Shown in pieces: positions 5,940 through 13,711 of a stretch of DNA of 22,821 nt. The DNA is from a virus. Position numbers and translations under genes: made by a program. Under the pieces are notes generated by a model. That model did no database searches and had not been told where the DNA came from. It worked only from the letters and a program-made list of their open reading frames with translations. Where the stretch lies: the IMG/VR virus record IMGVR_UViG_3300037491_000006, positions 1-22,821 of that record; one strand, 5' to 3'. Numbering within the stretch: the stretch's first letter is position 1; each line of letters begins with the position of its first letter.

Positions 5940-7472
5940 ATGTCCTTGGGCCGTCCCGGCGTCTACGTCCAGGAGACGCTCTCCCCCCTGCCGTCGTCCG
6001 CCGCCAACACCGCCAATGCCATCGCGGCCTTCGTCGGCACGGCCACGTACGGCGTCTCGACCCCGCAGTTGATCACCAGCTGGGCGCAGTACAACGCGCT
6101 GTATAACGGCTTCGGCAACACGGCCGACCTGTTGCCGTACAGCGTGTACGAGTTCTTCAACAACGGCGGCCAGGCGTGCTACGTCGTGCGCGCGACCGCC
6201 TCGGACGCGGTGGCGGCCTCCCTCTCGCTCAACGACCAGCAGATGACGCCGGCCGCCCTGATGACCATCACGCAGAAGAGCGTGGGCACCCAGGGCAACG
6301 CGACCTACATCACGATCAACGCGAACCCGACCGCCGGGTACTTCGACCTGCTCATCGCGGCGGGCAGCACCTCGAACGTAGTTGAGCGCTACATCGGCGT
6401 CAGCCTCAACCCCGCCGATCCGCAGTACCTGCTCGCCCTGGTCAACTCGCCGATCTCTGGATCGCAGACCGTCACCGTCACCTACACCAGCGCCGTGAGC
6501 CCCTGGACCACCGCGCAGACCCCGGCCGCCCAGTCCAACACCCCGCTGACCGGCGGCGCCAACGGCACCACCGGCAACATCAACCTGGTCACCACCGCCG
6601 AGCAGCTCGCCAGCATCCAGGGCATCATCAACCTGAACCTGCCGGGCGTCACGACCGTGGCCACCGTCAACGCGCTGACCGCGTGGGCCGCGGGCCTCGG
6701 CAACGTCTTCCTGGTCGTCGACTGCCCGCAGGCCTCGACCACCTATGCGAGCACCGTGGCCGCCTACGAGGCCCTGGCCCCCAACGCGGAATCCGGCACC
6801 CCGTACACGCAGACCTCCTATGCCGCGATGTACGGGCCGTGGCTGATCTGCTCGGACCCCTCCGCCCTGGCCGCCGGCGCCGTGCGCACCCTGCCGCCCG
6901 GCGGCGCCGTGCTCGGCCAGTACGCGGCCATCGACCTGGCCCAGGGCCCCTACCAGGTCCCGGCAGGCGTGGGCACCACGCTGTCCGGCCCGGTCGGCGT
7001 GGACACCACGTTCCTGGCCTCGGACCTGGACGCGCTGCAAAACGACGGGGTGAACATCATCAGGCAGGTGCCAAGCTATGGATTCTGCATCATGGGAGCA
7101 AGAACCCTGACTTACGGCATGCCCAGCCGCTACATCAACATCCGCCGGACACTGATGTACATCGAGAACACCCTGGAACAGCAGCTGCAATTCGCCCTGT
7201 TCCAGCCGAACAACTCCACCCTGTGGAGCAAGATCACCGCCGTGGTCACCCAGCAGCTCCAGTCCATGATGCAGGCCGGATACTTCGCCTCGAAATCAGC
7301 GTCAACCGCTTTCTTCGTGACCTGCGACAGCTCGAACAACACGCCGACCAACCAGGCGACGGGCGTGGTCAACGTGACCGTCGGCGTCGCGCTTTCCGCG
7401 CCGGCCGAGTACGTGGTCATCGACATCGGCCTGACCCAGGAGGCGACCACCGTCACCTCGACCCTGACCTGA
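5940..7472 (+). CDS. Contractile tail sheath protein
   Basis: The product is 510 residues; GAGGAG lies ten bases before the ATG (5924-5929). The N-terminus GRPGVYVQE is the classic sheath start (PGVYveE), followed by AIAAFVGTATYG. The conserved C-terminal domain has GARTL (residues 386-390), then YINIRRTLMYIENTL and a final domain with NVTVGVALSAPAEYVVIDIGLTQ. Sheath subunits stack around the tail tube and contract to drive it through the cell envelope, so this gene makes the phage a myovirus. The length fits the family. Codon use changes visibly around 7055-7140, over the GARTL motif, with AGA, GCA, GGA, CCA and TAT codons uncommon elsewhere in the gene. Confidence 0.95.
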   Translation: MSLGRPGVYVQETLSPLPSSAANTANAIAAFVGTATYGVSTPQLITSWAQYNALYNGFGNTADLLPYSVYEFFNNGGQACYVVRATASDAVAASLSLNDQQMTPAALMTITQKSVGTQGNATYITINANPTAGYFDLLIAAGSTSNVVERYIGVSLNPADPQYLLALVNSPISGSQTVTVTYTSAVSPWTTAQTPAAQSNTPLTGGANGTTGNINLVTTAEQLASIQGIINLNLPGVTTVATVNALTAWAAGLGNVFLVVDCPQASTTYASTVAAYEALAPNAESGTPYTQTSYAAMYGPWLICSDPSALAAGAVRTLPPGGAVLGQYAAIDLAQGPYQVPAGVGTTLSGPVGVDTTFLASDLDALQNDGVNIIRQVPSYGFCIMGARTLTYGMPSRYINIRRTLMYIENTLEQQLQFALFQPNNSTLWSKITAVVTQQLQSMMQAGYFASKSASTAFFVTCDSSNNTPTNQATGVVNVTVGVALSAPAEYVVIDIGLTQEATTVTSTLT

Positions 7473-7519
7473 TCCGTCCTCTCGCGGCTTGATCGGCGCA
7501 ACGCCCCCGAGGAGTAAGG

Positions 7520-8107
7520 GTGAGCAGCGGCACCGTCACCCAGTCGCCGTCCCTGGCGACCTATCAGACCGACCCACTTCGCAACTTCAAGTTCATCGTC
7601 ATCATCAACAACCCGATTTTCACCCCCTCGTCCGCAGGGACGACGCCCACCTTCGGCTTCATGTCGGTCAGCGGGCTGGGTCAGCAGACTGACATCATTG
7701 CCTACCGGCAGGGTGGCTATAACACCACAACCCAGAAGATGCCTGGCCAGACGGACTTTAGCCCTCTTGTATTGCAAAAAGGACTTATCTGCGGGGACCT
7801 GGAGGCCCTCGGCTGGATGCAGTCCCTGTTCGCCGTGCAGCAGGGCTCGGGCAACTGGTCCAACAGCCAGGAATTCCGCTCGAACGTCGACATCCTGGTC
7901 ATCGACCACCCGGTGACCACGCAGACCGCCGCGGTCAAAGCCGCCTTCAGGGTCTACAACGCGTGGCCGACCCAGATCTCCTTCACGGACCTGGACGCGG
8001 CCGGCAACGGTTTCCTCGTCAGCCAGATGACACTCGCCCACGAAGGCTGGGCCCTGAACGTCGCCACGGCCGCCGGCTCCGGCAGCACCGTCACCCCGCC
8101 CACCTGA
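7520..8107 (+). CDS. Tail tube protein (T4 gp19-like)
   Basis: The product is 195 residues from the GTG at 7520, five bases after GAGGAG (7509-7514). The start DPLRNFKFIVIIN, the central VSGLGQQTDIIAYRQGGY, then KMPGQTDFSPLVLQKGLICGD and the C-terminal AFRVYNAWPTQISF match the tail-tube fold of contractile phages (G-tdvieYreGg, klpG, itLkrG). It lies directly after the sheath gene, the usual order. Tube hexamers form the inner channel and assemble on the baseplate hub along the tape measure. Codons from 7672 to 7795, over the most conserved motifs, are less GC-biased than the rest of the gene. Confidence 0.9.
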   Translation: MSSGTVTQSPSLATYQTDPLRNFKFIVIINNPIFTPSSAGTTPTFGFMSVSGLGQQTDIIAYRQGGYNTTTQKMPGQTDFSPLVLQKGLICGDLEALGWMQSLFAVQQGSGNWSNSQEFRSNVDILVIDHPVTTQTAAVKAAFRVYNAWPTQISFTDLDAAGNGFLVSQMTLAHEGWALNVATAAGSGSTVTPPT

Positions 8108-8136
8108 TCAGTACCGGATACCCCTCGGAGAACACG

Positions 8137-8985
8137 TTGTCGTCACTGCAACTGGACTACCCCACGTTCGACGCGCTGCCCGGACAGGTTTTCGACGCGC
8201 GCACCAGCAGCCAGGGCGCGGTCGACGCGAAACTGGCCGAAATCCTCGGGCCCGGCGCCGAGCCGGAGCCGCCGCTGCCGCAGGACTGCACGGTCACGCT
8301 GCCCTTCGGCCTACGGCGCGGCGCCGAGACGCTGCGCGACGCGGTGGTGCGTGAGCTGACCGGCGAAGACGAGGAAGCCATGGCCAAGGTCGGCGCCAAC
8401 CCGCTGACCTACCTGGACGAAATCCTGGTCCGCGGCACGGTCAGCATCGGTCAGTACCCCGCGAGCGCCGAACTGGTGCGCGAGCTGACCATCGCGGACC
8501 GCGACACGCTGCTGATCGCGATTCGCCGCGTCACGCTCGGCGACGAGCTGAACATCACGGGTCTGACGTGCCCGCACTGCCTGCGGCGCTCGGACATCAC
8601 GGTGCACCTTGGCCGGCTCGACACCCCCCTGCCGGGGGAGTACGACCGCGAATTCGAGGTCAAGCTGCGCACCGGCGGTGTGGCTCTGATCTGCCAGCCG
8701 ACCGGCGCGGACCAGATGCTCTTCGACCTGAACGCCAGCCTGGCCGAACAGAACACGCTGCTGATCGCGCGCACGCTGCGTACCTTGCGCACCGTCGACA
8801 AGGACGCGCGCACCGGCTCGCTCGCCCTGGCCCGCAGCCTGGGGCTGGCCGACCGGCGCGCCATCCTCGCGGCCCTGGAGGAGCACCGTTTCGGCCCGCG
8901 CTACAGCCAGGTCACGATGACCCACCAGGCGTGCGGACAGGAGGTTCCCATCCCCCTCGGCCCGGGGGACCTGTTTCGCGGCTAG
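8137..8985 (+). CDS. T4 gp26-like / tail-assembly chaperone candidate with a CPxC motif
   Basis: I chose the TTG at 8137, six bases after GGAG (8127-8130). An in-frame ATG at 7963 lies inside the tube gene. The product is 282 residues. Central strings LTIADRDTLLIAIRRVTLGDEL and a CPHC motif (Cys145, Cys148), followed by DITVHLGRLDTPLP and FEVKLRTGG, resemble the T4 gp26-type baseplate family. That family often lies between tube and tape-measure genes, where tail-assembly chaperones are expected. HQACG (His263, Cys266) near the end might complete a metal site. The last codons run CCG GGG GAC CTG, giving a five-G slippery run before the TAG. The next frame could be a frameshifted extension. Confidence 0.65.
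   Translation: MSSLQLDYPTFDALPGQVFDARTSSQGAVDAKLAEILGPGAEPEPPLPQDCTVTLPFGLRRGAETLRDAVVRELTGEDEEAMAKVGANPLTYLDEILVRGTVSIGQYPASAELVRELTIADRDTLLIAIRRVTLGDELNITGLTCPHCLRRSDITVHLGRLDTPLPGEYDREFEVKLRTGGVALICQPTGADQMLFDLNASLAEQNTLLIARTLRTLRTVDKDARTGSLALARSLGLADRRAILAALEEHRFGPRYSQVTMTHQACGQEVPIPLGPGDLFRG
8964..8968 (+). other. Possible +1 frameshift site at the end of the chaperone candidate
   Basis: The run GGGGG (8964-8968) in the zero frame reads CCG GGG GAC. A tRNA on GGG (8965-8967) could slip one base forward onto GGG (8966-8968) and continue at ACC in the frame of the next 46-codon gene. That frame is open from here to 9139. Tail-assembly chaperone genes in many phages use programmed frameshifting near their ends. 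No stimulatory pseudoknot was worked out, so this is a candidate only. Confidence 0.3.
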
Positions 8986-8998
8986 CCCGATCCGCACG

Positions 8999-9139
8999 GT
9001 GCTGGAGCAGATCTCCATCCTCGCGCGTGTGCATCCCAGCTGGCGCCTGGTCGATGTGAAAAGCCTGACAATCCGGGAGCGCCGGTACTGGATGGACCTG
9101 GCGCGTTACGAGGCGGAACGGAGGTCGATGCCGCAATGA
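8999..9139 (+). CDS. Small Trp-containing protein or frameshift extension of the chaperone candidate
   Basis: From the GTG at 8999 the frame encodes 46 residues (QISILARVHPSWRLVDV, then LTIRERRYWMDLARYEAE). The W-x-L and RRYWxDLARYE pattern resembles the short second frames downstream of tail-assembly chaperone genes. No Shine-Dalgarno precedes the GTG, and the frame extends upstream across the end of the previous gene. Frameshifted expression is therefore at least as plausible as independent initiation. Its TGA overlaps the tape-measure ATG (ATGA at 9136-9139), placing it exactly where the second chaperone frame is expected. Confidence 0.6.
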   Translation: MLEQISILARVHPSWRLVDVKSLTIRERRYWMDLARYEAERRSMPQ

Positions 9140-12100
9140 ATGAACAGTCGCAGGCCCCGGGCCCGTCGCTGCGCCCGGAGCAGTCCGGCGAGCCGGCCAC
9201 CGCGGCATCGATCCTGGGCACGAACAACCTCCAGGGCAGCGTCGACTCCCTGTCCAGCTCGGTCAGCAAGCTGAGCACGGACGTCAGCGGTCTGGCCGAG
9301 CAGATCAGCGCGCAGACGGGCAAGGCGAGTGCGACCAGCTCCAGCGGCACGGCGAAGACGGCGGCGTCCTCGGCGGCCACCGGCGGCGGGTATGCCTCGC
9401 GTGCCCCGTCCGGCTCCCCGATCCGCACGATGGGCGCCGCCGCCAACGCGGTCGCAGCGAAACTCGGCGGCACGGTCGGCGGCTGGCTCAGCGGGGCAGG
9501 CGGCGGTGGGGGCGGTGGGGGCGGTGGGGGCGGTGGCCTCGGTGCGGTTGCCGGCGCTGCCGGGGGTGCTGCCGGCGGCGGTGGTGGGACCGGTGGCAGC
9601 AACCTGAAAGGCACCATCGCCGGAACGGCGGTCACCGCCGGGTTCAAGGCCCTGACCAGCTACGCACAAAACCAGGCGTCCGTCATCATGACCATGAACC
9701 GGGCCGCGACCAACGGGGTGAACAACTCCGGCATCGGCCCCGGCGGCTACGATGCGACGGCGCAGCGCGTCGTCGGCATGATCTACGGCAGCCATGGTCA
9801 GGGCCTCAACGTCACCGCCTCCTCGCCGCAGGACGCCGCGGGCGCCGCGGCGATGCTGAACTACTACAGCGGCCAGACGATGATGACCTCGAGCGGCGGG
9901 GTGAATCAGAACTGGTTCACGGCGCAGTCCGGCATGTACTCCATGGGTTACGCCAACCCGTACATGTCGCAGACGCAGATCGCCCAGAACCTCGCCTCGG
10001 TCTACAGCAACAAGTCGTTGATGACGATGTGGGGGCTGGGCTACCACCCGTCGGTCGGCGCCGGCGGCCAGCTGGCCAGCCCCATGAGCATCGCGCAGAA
10101 CGTGTTCTCCCGCACGTTCGGCGGCAAGACGTCGGTGAGCAACGCCACGATGGCCGCGGCCACCGGCGAGCGCGGCAGCCTGAACGCGAACCTCGGGTAC
10201 CTCGCGCAGCAGTCCGGCTGGTCACAGGGCACTGTCACCATGCTCGAGACCTACCTCCAGCAGCGCAACACGGCCATCAACGCCGGCGCGAACCCGAACA
10301 CCCTCGACAGCCTGATCCAGCAGGCCTCCAGCGGCAGCAAGACCGCCCAGTCCCAGCTGAGCAAATACGGCATCGGCGCGAGCACCGTCCAGAGCATCAA
10401 GGACCTGCAAGCCACCCAGACCGGGACGAGCGCCGATCAGTACTCCGCTTTCAACAATTCCCTGCAACAGTCGGTGGGCCTGCTCAACGACTTCAACCAG
10501 GCCCTCAGCGGCGTACTGGGCTCTACGCCGCTGGGCACGATGCTGGGCACCGCCGGCGGGGTCGCGGCCACCTTCCCCGGGGTGACCAACGCGTTCGGCG
10601 GCGCCGCCGGAGGGTTCACCAGCGGCATGATGAACTCCGCCGGCGGAGGCCTGGGCGGCGCGGGGATGGGACTGGCCACCAACCTCACCGGCAGCGCCCT
10701 GTCCGGTGTCGCGTTCCGCAAAGGCGGGTCGCTGGCGGCCAACGCCTGGAACCGGATGCGCGGCAACACCTCGAGCAGCGCGGCCGACGACGCCGGGGAC
10801 GCCGGCGGCGATGTGGCCGGGGACGTCGGCGGCGACGTGGCCGCCAGCGCGGCCGATGCGGGCGGCGCCGGACTGCTCGGCAGCATGGGCATGGTGGGCC
10901 TGGGCGTGGGGACCGCCTACATGGGCAGCCACCTGTCCCAGAGCGTGAGCACCTCAGTGGCGCCGGCCGGCAGCAACACCCAGGAACTGGTGCGCATGGG
11001 CGGCCTCGCCGGCTCCTACGCGCTGGCCGGCGCTGCGATCGGCAGCATTTTTCCCGGCCCCGGCACGGCGATCGGCGCGGGGATCGGCGGCATCATCGGC
11101 TTGCTGCAAGGCGCCTACGACGCCTACAAGGACCGCCAGACCGCCGCAGCCGGCAACCCGGCCGCCACCACGTCGATCATGCCGTCCGGCATCGCGGGCG
11201 TCTCCACCAACGGCGCCCCGGCCCCGATGATCACCGGGCCGAATCAGATCACCGTCGGCCAGGGCTCCGGCGCCGCGGTCGGCTCCCCGCTGCCGGGGCT
11301 CACGGGCCTGCCGAACGTCGGGGTCGCCGCGCCGCCGAGCTCCGTGACGCCCGCCGTCGGTGCCGGCGCCGCGGGCGGCGCGGGAGGCGGCGCCGTGGCC
11401 AAAGCCCTCGCCTTCGGCCTCGCCCAGGTCGGCAAGCCGTACCTGTGGGGCGGCACCGGCCCGAACGCATACGACTGCTCCGGGCTGACTCAGGCCTCGT
11501 ACAAGGCGGGCGGGGTGTCGATTCCGCGCACCAGCCAGCAGCAGATGACCATCGGCTCGCCGGTCAAGCCCGGCACCGAGGTCCAAGGTGACCTGATGTT
11601 CCCGGAGCCCGGCCACGTCGTCATGTGCCTGGGCGGCGGCAAATGCCTCGAGGCGCCGCACACGGGAACGAACGTGCGCACCCGCACGTATCAAACCTCT
11701 GAATTCCCGACGATGCGGCGGGTGGTGGCCACGGCCACCCAGCCCCAGGGCGCCGCCGGCGGCAATGCGGCGACCAACACGGCCGGCTCCGGGGCGAACA
11801 TGTCCAACCTCTCGGACTCCTCGATCGGCGGCCTGTCCGAGTTGCAGGCGTTCAACAACGCCATGAACAACGCCTTCCTTTCACCGCTGCCCACCAACGG
11901 CTCCGGCGCGCCGGTCCCCACCACCAACACCAGTTCGCCGAACTCGACGACCAACACCGAAGGCCTCAACCCGCAGTCGATGAACGGCAAGGCCAGCGAC
12001 CAGTACGGGCACACCTACCAGGTGCCCAGCGGCCCGAAGCCCCCGGGCACCCTGGCCAGCTGGATCTCCACGGCGCTGAGCATCCTCGGCCTGCCGTCCG

Positions 12101-12684
12101 CGGACAGCGACGACATCAACATCATCGCCAGCCACGAGTCCGGTGGAAACCCCTGGGCGATCAACCTGACCGACTCCAACGCGGCGGCCGGGCACCCCTC
12201 CGAGGGGCTCATGCAGACGATCCCCTCCACGTTCACCGCGCACGAGCTGCCCGGCCACACCGACATTTGGAACCCGGTCGACAACATCATGGCCGGCACG
12301 CGCTACGCGATCTCCCGCTACGGCTCGCTGGACAAGGTGCCCGGCGTCGTCGCCGTCAAGGCGAACCGGCCGTACGTCGGGTACTCCGTGGGCACCTACA
12401 ACGTGCCGAACACCGGGACCGCCCAGCTGCACGCCGGCGAAATGGTGGTCGAGGCGCCGCTGGCCAACACCATCCGCAACTCGCTACTGAAGGAGTCGCT
12501 CTACTCCCCCGGCGCAGCCGGCGCCCAGGGCGGCGGCGGGCAGGTCGCGCTGAATTTCGCGCCCGGCTCGATCAGCGTGTCGATCCCCAACGCGTCGGCG
12601 GCGTCCGCCCAGCAGGCCGCGCAGATGATCGTAGACAACATCACCAGTGACCCGCGGATCGCGCAGATGGCGGTGGGCCTGTGA
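9136..12684 (+). CDS. Tape measure protein with NlpC/P60 and lytic transglycosylase domains
   Basis: The product is 1182 residues, the largest gene here, and sets tail length. The N-terminus has Ser/Thr-rich and Gly-rich regions with a run of about 13 Gly (near residues 122-134). The centre is Ala/Gly/Ser-rich with hydrophobic stretches near 581-600 and 627-660. An NlpC/P60 endopeptidase domain spans about 755-860: GKPYLWGG, YDCSG with Cys781, PGHVVM with His827, and a further His842. A lytic transglycosylase (SLT) domain spans about 985-1085: HESGGNPWAIN with catalytic-type Glu1001, GLMQTIPSTF, and NIMAGTRYAISRYG. Carrying both an amidase-type and a glycosidase-type domain suggests local peptidoglycan degradation during DNA entry. 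The C-terminus (NTGTAQLHAGEMVV) is a familiar tape-measure ending. The stop overlaps the next start. Confidence 0.93.
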   Translation: MNEQSQAPGPSLRPEQSGEPATAASILGTNNLQGSVDSLSSSVSKLSTDVSGLAEQISAQTGKASATSSSGTAKTAASSAATGGGYASRAPSGSPIRTMGAAANAVAAKLGGTVGGWLSGAGGGGGGGGGGGGGLGAVAGAAGGAAGGGGGTGGSNLKGTIAGTAVTAGFKALTSYAQNQASVIMTMNRAATNGVNNSGIGPGGYDATAQRVVGMIYGSHGQGLNVTASSPQDAAGAAAMLNYYSGQTMMTSSGGVNQNWFTAQSGMYSMGYANPYMSQTQIAQNLASVYSNKSLMTMWGLGYHPSVGAGGQLASPMSIAQNVFSRTFGGKTSVSNATMAAATGERGSLNANLGYLAQQSGWSQGTVTMLETYLQQRNTAINAGANPNTLDSLIQQASSGSKTAQSQLSKYGIGASTVQSIKDLQATQTGTSADQYSAFNNSLQQSVGLLNDFNQALSGVLGSTPLGTMLGTAGGVAATFPGVTNAFGGAAGGFTSGMMNSAGGGLGGAGMGLATNLTGSALSGVAFRKGGSLAANAWNRMRGNTSSSAADDAGDAGGDVAGDVGGDVAASAADAGGAGLLGSMGMVGLGVGTAYMGSHLSQSVSTSVAPAGSNTQELVRMGGLAGSYALAGAAIGSIFPGPGTAIGAGIGGIIGLLQGAYDAYKDRQTAAAGNPAATTSIMPSGIAGVSTNGAPAPMITGPNQITVGQGSGAAVGSPLPGLTGLPNVGVAAPPSSVTPAVGAGAAGGAGGGAVAKALAFGLAQVGKPYLWGGTGPNAYDCSGLTQASYKAGGVSIPRTSQQQMTIGSPVKPGTEVQGDLMFPEPGHVVMCLGGGKCLEAPHTGTNVRTRTYQTSEFPTMRRVVATATQPQGAAGGNAATNTAGSGANMSNLSDSSIGGLSELQAFNNAMNNAFLSPLPTNGSGAPVPTTNTSSPNSTTNTEGLNPQSMNGKASDQYGHTYQVPSGPKPPGTLASWISTALSILGLPSADSDDINIIASHESGGNPWAINLTDSNAAAGHPSEGLMQTIPSTFTAHELPGHTDIWNPVDNIMAGTRYAISRYGSLDKVPGVVAVKANRPYVGYSVGTYNVPNTGTAQLHAGEMVVEAPLANTIRNSLLKESLYSPGAAGAQGGGGQVALNFAPGSISVSIPNASAASAQQAAQMIVDNITSDPRIAQMAVGL
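9502..9537 (+). repeat. Nine-base tandem repeat encoding poly-glycine in the tape measure
   Basis: Four tandem copies of GGCGGTGGG, the last ending GGC, lie in frame and encode Gly-Gly-Gly each. Copy-number change by slippage would alter the protein by three residues at a time without breaking the frame. It looks like a flexible linker and probably expanded by slippage. Confidence 0.85.
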
Positions 12685-13436
12685 TCGGCAACGCGTACCC
12701 CCAGGCGAATTTCGACCCGCGGATTTTGAATCTGCCGATGCCGCAGGCGTGGCTGGGCAAAAACCCCGGCGCGCTCAGCCGCGGCTACATCACCCAGACC
12801 GCGTCCATCACGAACGACCCGGCGCTGATCTACGCGTGCGCGTTCCTGTACAACCCGGGGCAGGTCGAGGTCACCCACGCGCTGGACCCCTCGTCCTGGG
12901 TCACCCCGCAGTTCGCGCGCAGCACCGCGGACACCGGGCAGTTCCTCGTCGGCCTCCAGGCGACGCTGAACTTCACCTTGATGTTCGATCGTACGTACGA
13001 GGTCAACACCGCGGGCGGTTCGATCGTCAACGGGCAGGGCCCGACCACCTACCCCTCCGGGCAGATCCCCGTGGCCAACCAGGCGGGCATGGGCAGTCAG
13101 GCCACCGACTCCGGGGAGGACCCGCGCGTGCTCGGCGTGCGCGCCGACATCAACGCCCTCTACCGCATCTGCGGCATCAACGCCCCCCTGGCCAACCAGG
13201 CCTACAGCGACGCCCAGGGCAACCCCTACACCGGGAACCTGACCGGCCCGATGCAGCAGGTTCCCGCCTGGTGCTACTTCGGCAACACCGGCAGCGGCAA
13301 CAACCTGGCGTACTTCGGGTATCTCAGCGAGCTCGATATCCAGTACACCCACTTCACGCAGGACCTCACGCCCATGCGGTGCACCGTCGCCGTCTCCTTC
13401 ACCCTCCTGCCCATCGTCAGCCCCCCGTCATCATGA
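12681..13436 (+). CDS. Baseplate hub-proximal tube-like protein (CIS-tube-type)
   Basis: The product is 251 residues from the GTG at 12681, overlapping the tape-measure stop. It contains FLYNPGQVEVTH, a middle ATLNFTLMFDRTYEV, VRADINALYRICG, and near the end YLSELDIQYTHFTQDLTPMRC followed by VAVSFTLLPI. This order (FNP near the start, LxFTLxFDxTY, VRxDIxALY, then F-GYLxxLDxxYTxFTxDxTPMR) resembles the N-terminal tube-like domain of LysM baseplate proteins in contractile injection systems. In those systems a LysM domain is often fused behind it; here LysM is a separate next gene. It probably joins tube to hub. The stop overlaps the next ATG. Confidence 0.65.
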   Translation: MIGNAYPQANFDPRILNLPMPQAWLGKNPGALSRGYITQTASITNDPALIYACAFLYNPGQVEVTHALDPSSWVTPQFARSTADTGQFLVGLQATLNFTLMFDRTYEVNTAGGSIVNGQGPTTYPSGQIPVANQAGMGSQATDSGEDPRVLGVRADINALYRICGINAPLANQAYSDAQGNPYTGNLTGPMQQVPAWCYFGNTGSGNNLAYFGYLSELDIQYTHFTQDLTPMRCTVAVSFTLLPIVSPPSS

Positions 13437-13711
13437 TCAGTACCAGTTCCCGGTATGCCTCCGCGCAGGTCGCCCCGGTCACCGACACAGCCGGCGTCAC
13501 GCGCCTGACCATCCTGCCCAGCCCCCCGGCGGATGCGACCTACCAGGTGCAGTACTACAGCTGGCAGCAGAACGACCGCGTCGACACGGTCGCCGCGCGC
13601 TTCTACAACTCCGAGCAGCTGTGGTGGATCTTCGCGCGGGCGAACCCGGAAATCCTGGTCTGGACTAACCTCGCGGCGGGCACGGTGATCAGGGTGCCGA
13701 CCCATGCCTAG
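13433..13711 (+). CDS. LysM / gpX-like baseplate protein
   Basis: The product is 92 residues from the ATG at 13433, overlapping the previous stop. The C-terminal half YSWQQNDRVDTVAARFYNSEQLWWIFARANPEIL ends in TVIRVPTHA. This matches the LysM-like fold of phage tail protein X (WxxADRxDxxAxxxYG...WWxIaxANP...G-xIxVP). Such proteins sit near the hub and may contact peptidoglycan or clamp the inner tube. The last eight bases overlap the next gene in another frame. Confidence 0.8.
   Translation: MISTSSRYASAQVAPVTDTAGVTRLTILPSPPADATYQVQYYSWQQNDRVDTVAARFYNSEQLWWIFARANPEILVWTNLAAGTVIRVPTHA

Noticed and set aside
5934-7190. 418-codon minus-strand frame
   Set aside because: It is antisense to the tail sheath gene and low in complexity, with no domain or ribosome binding site.
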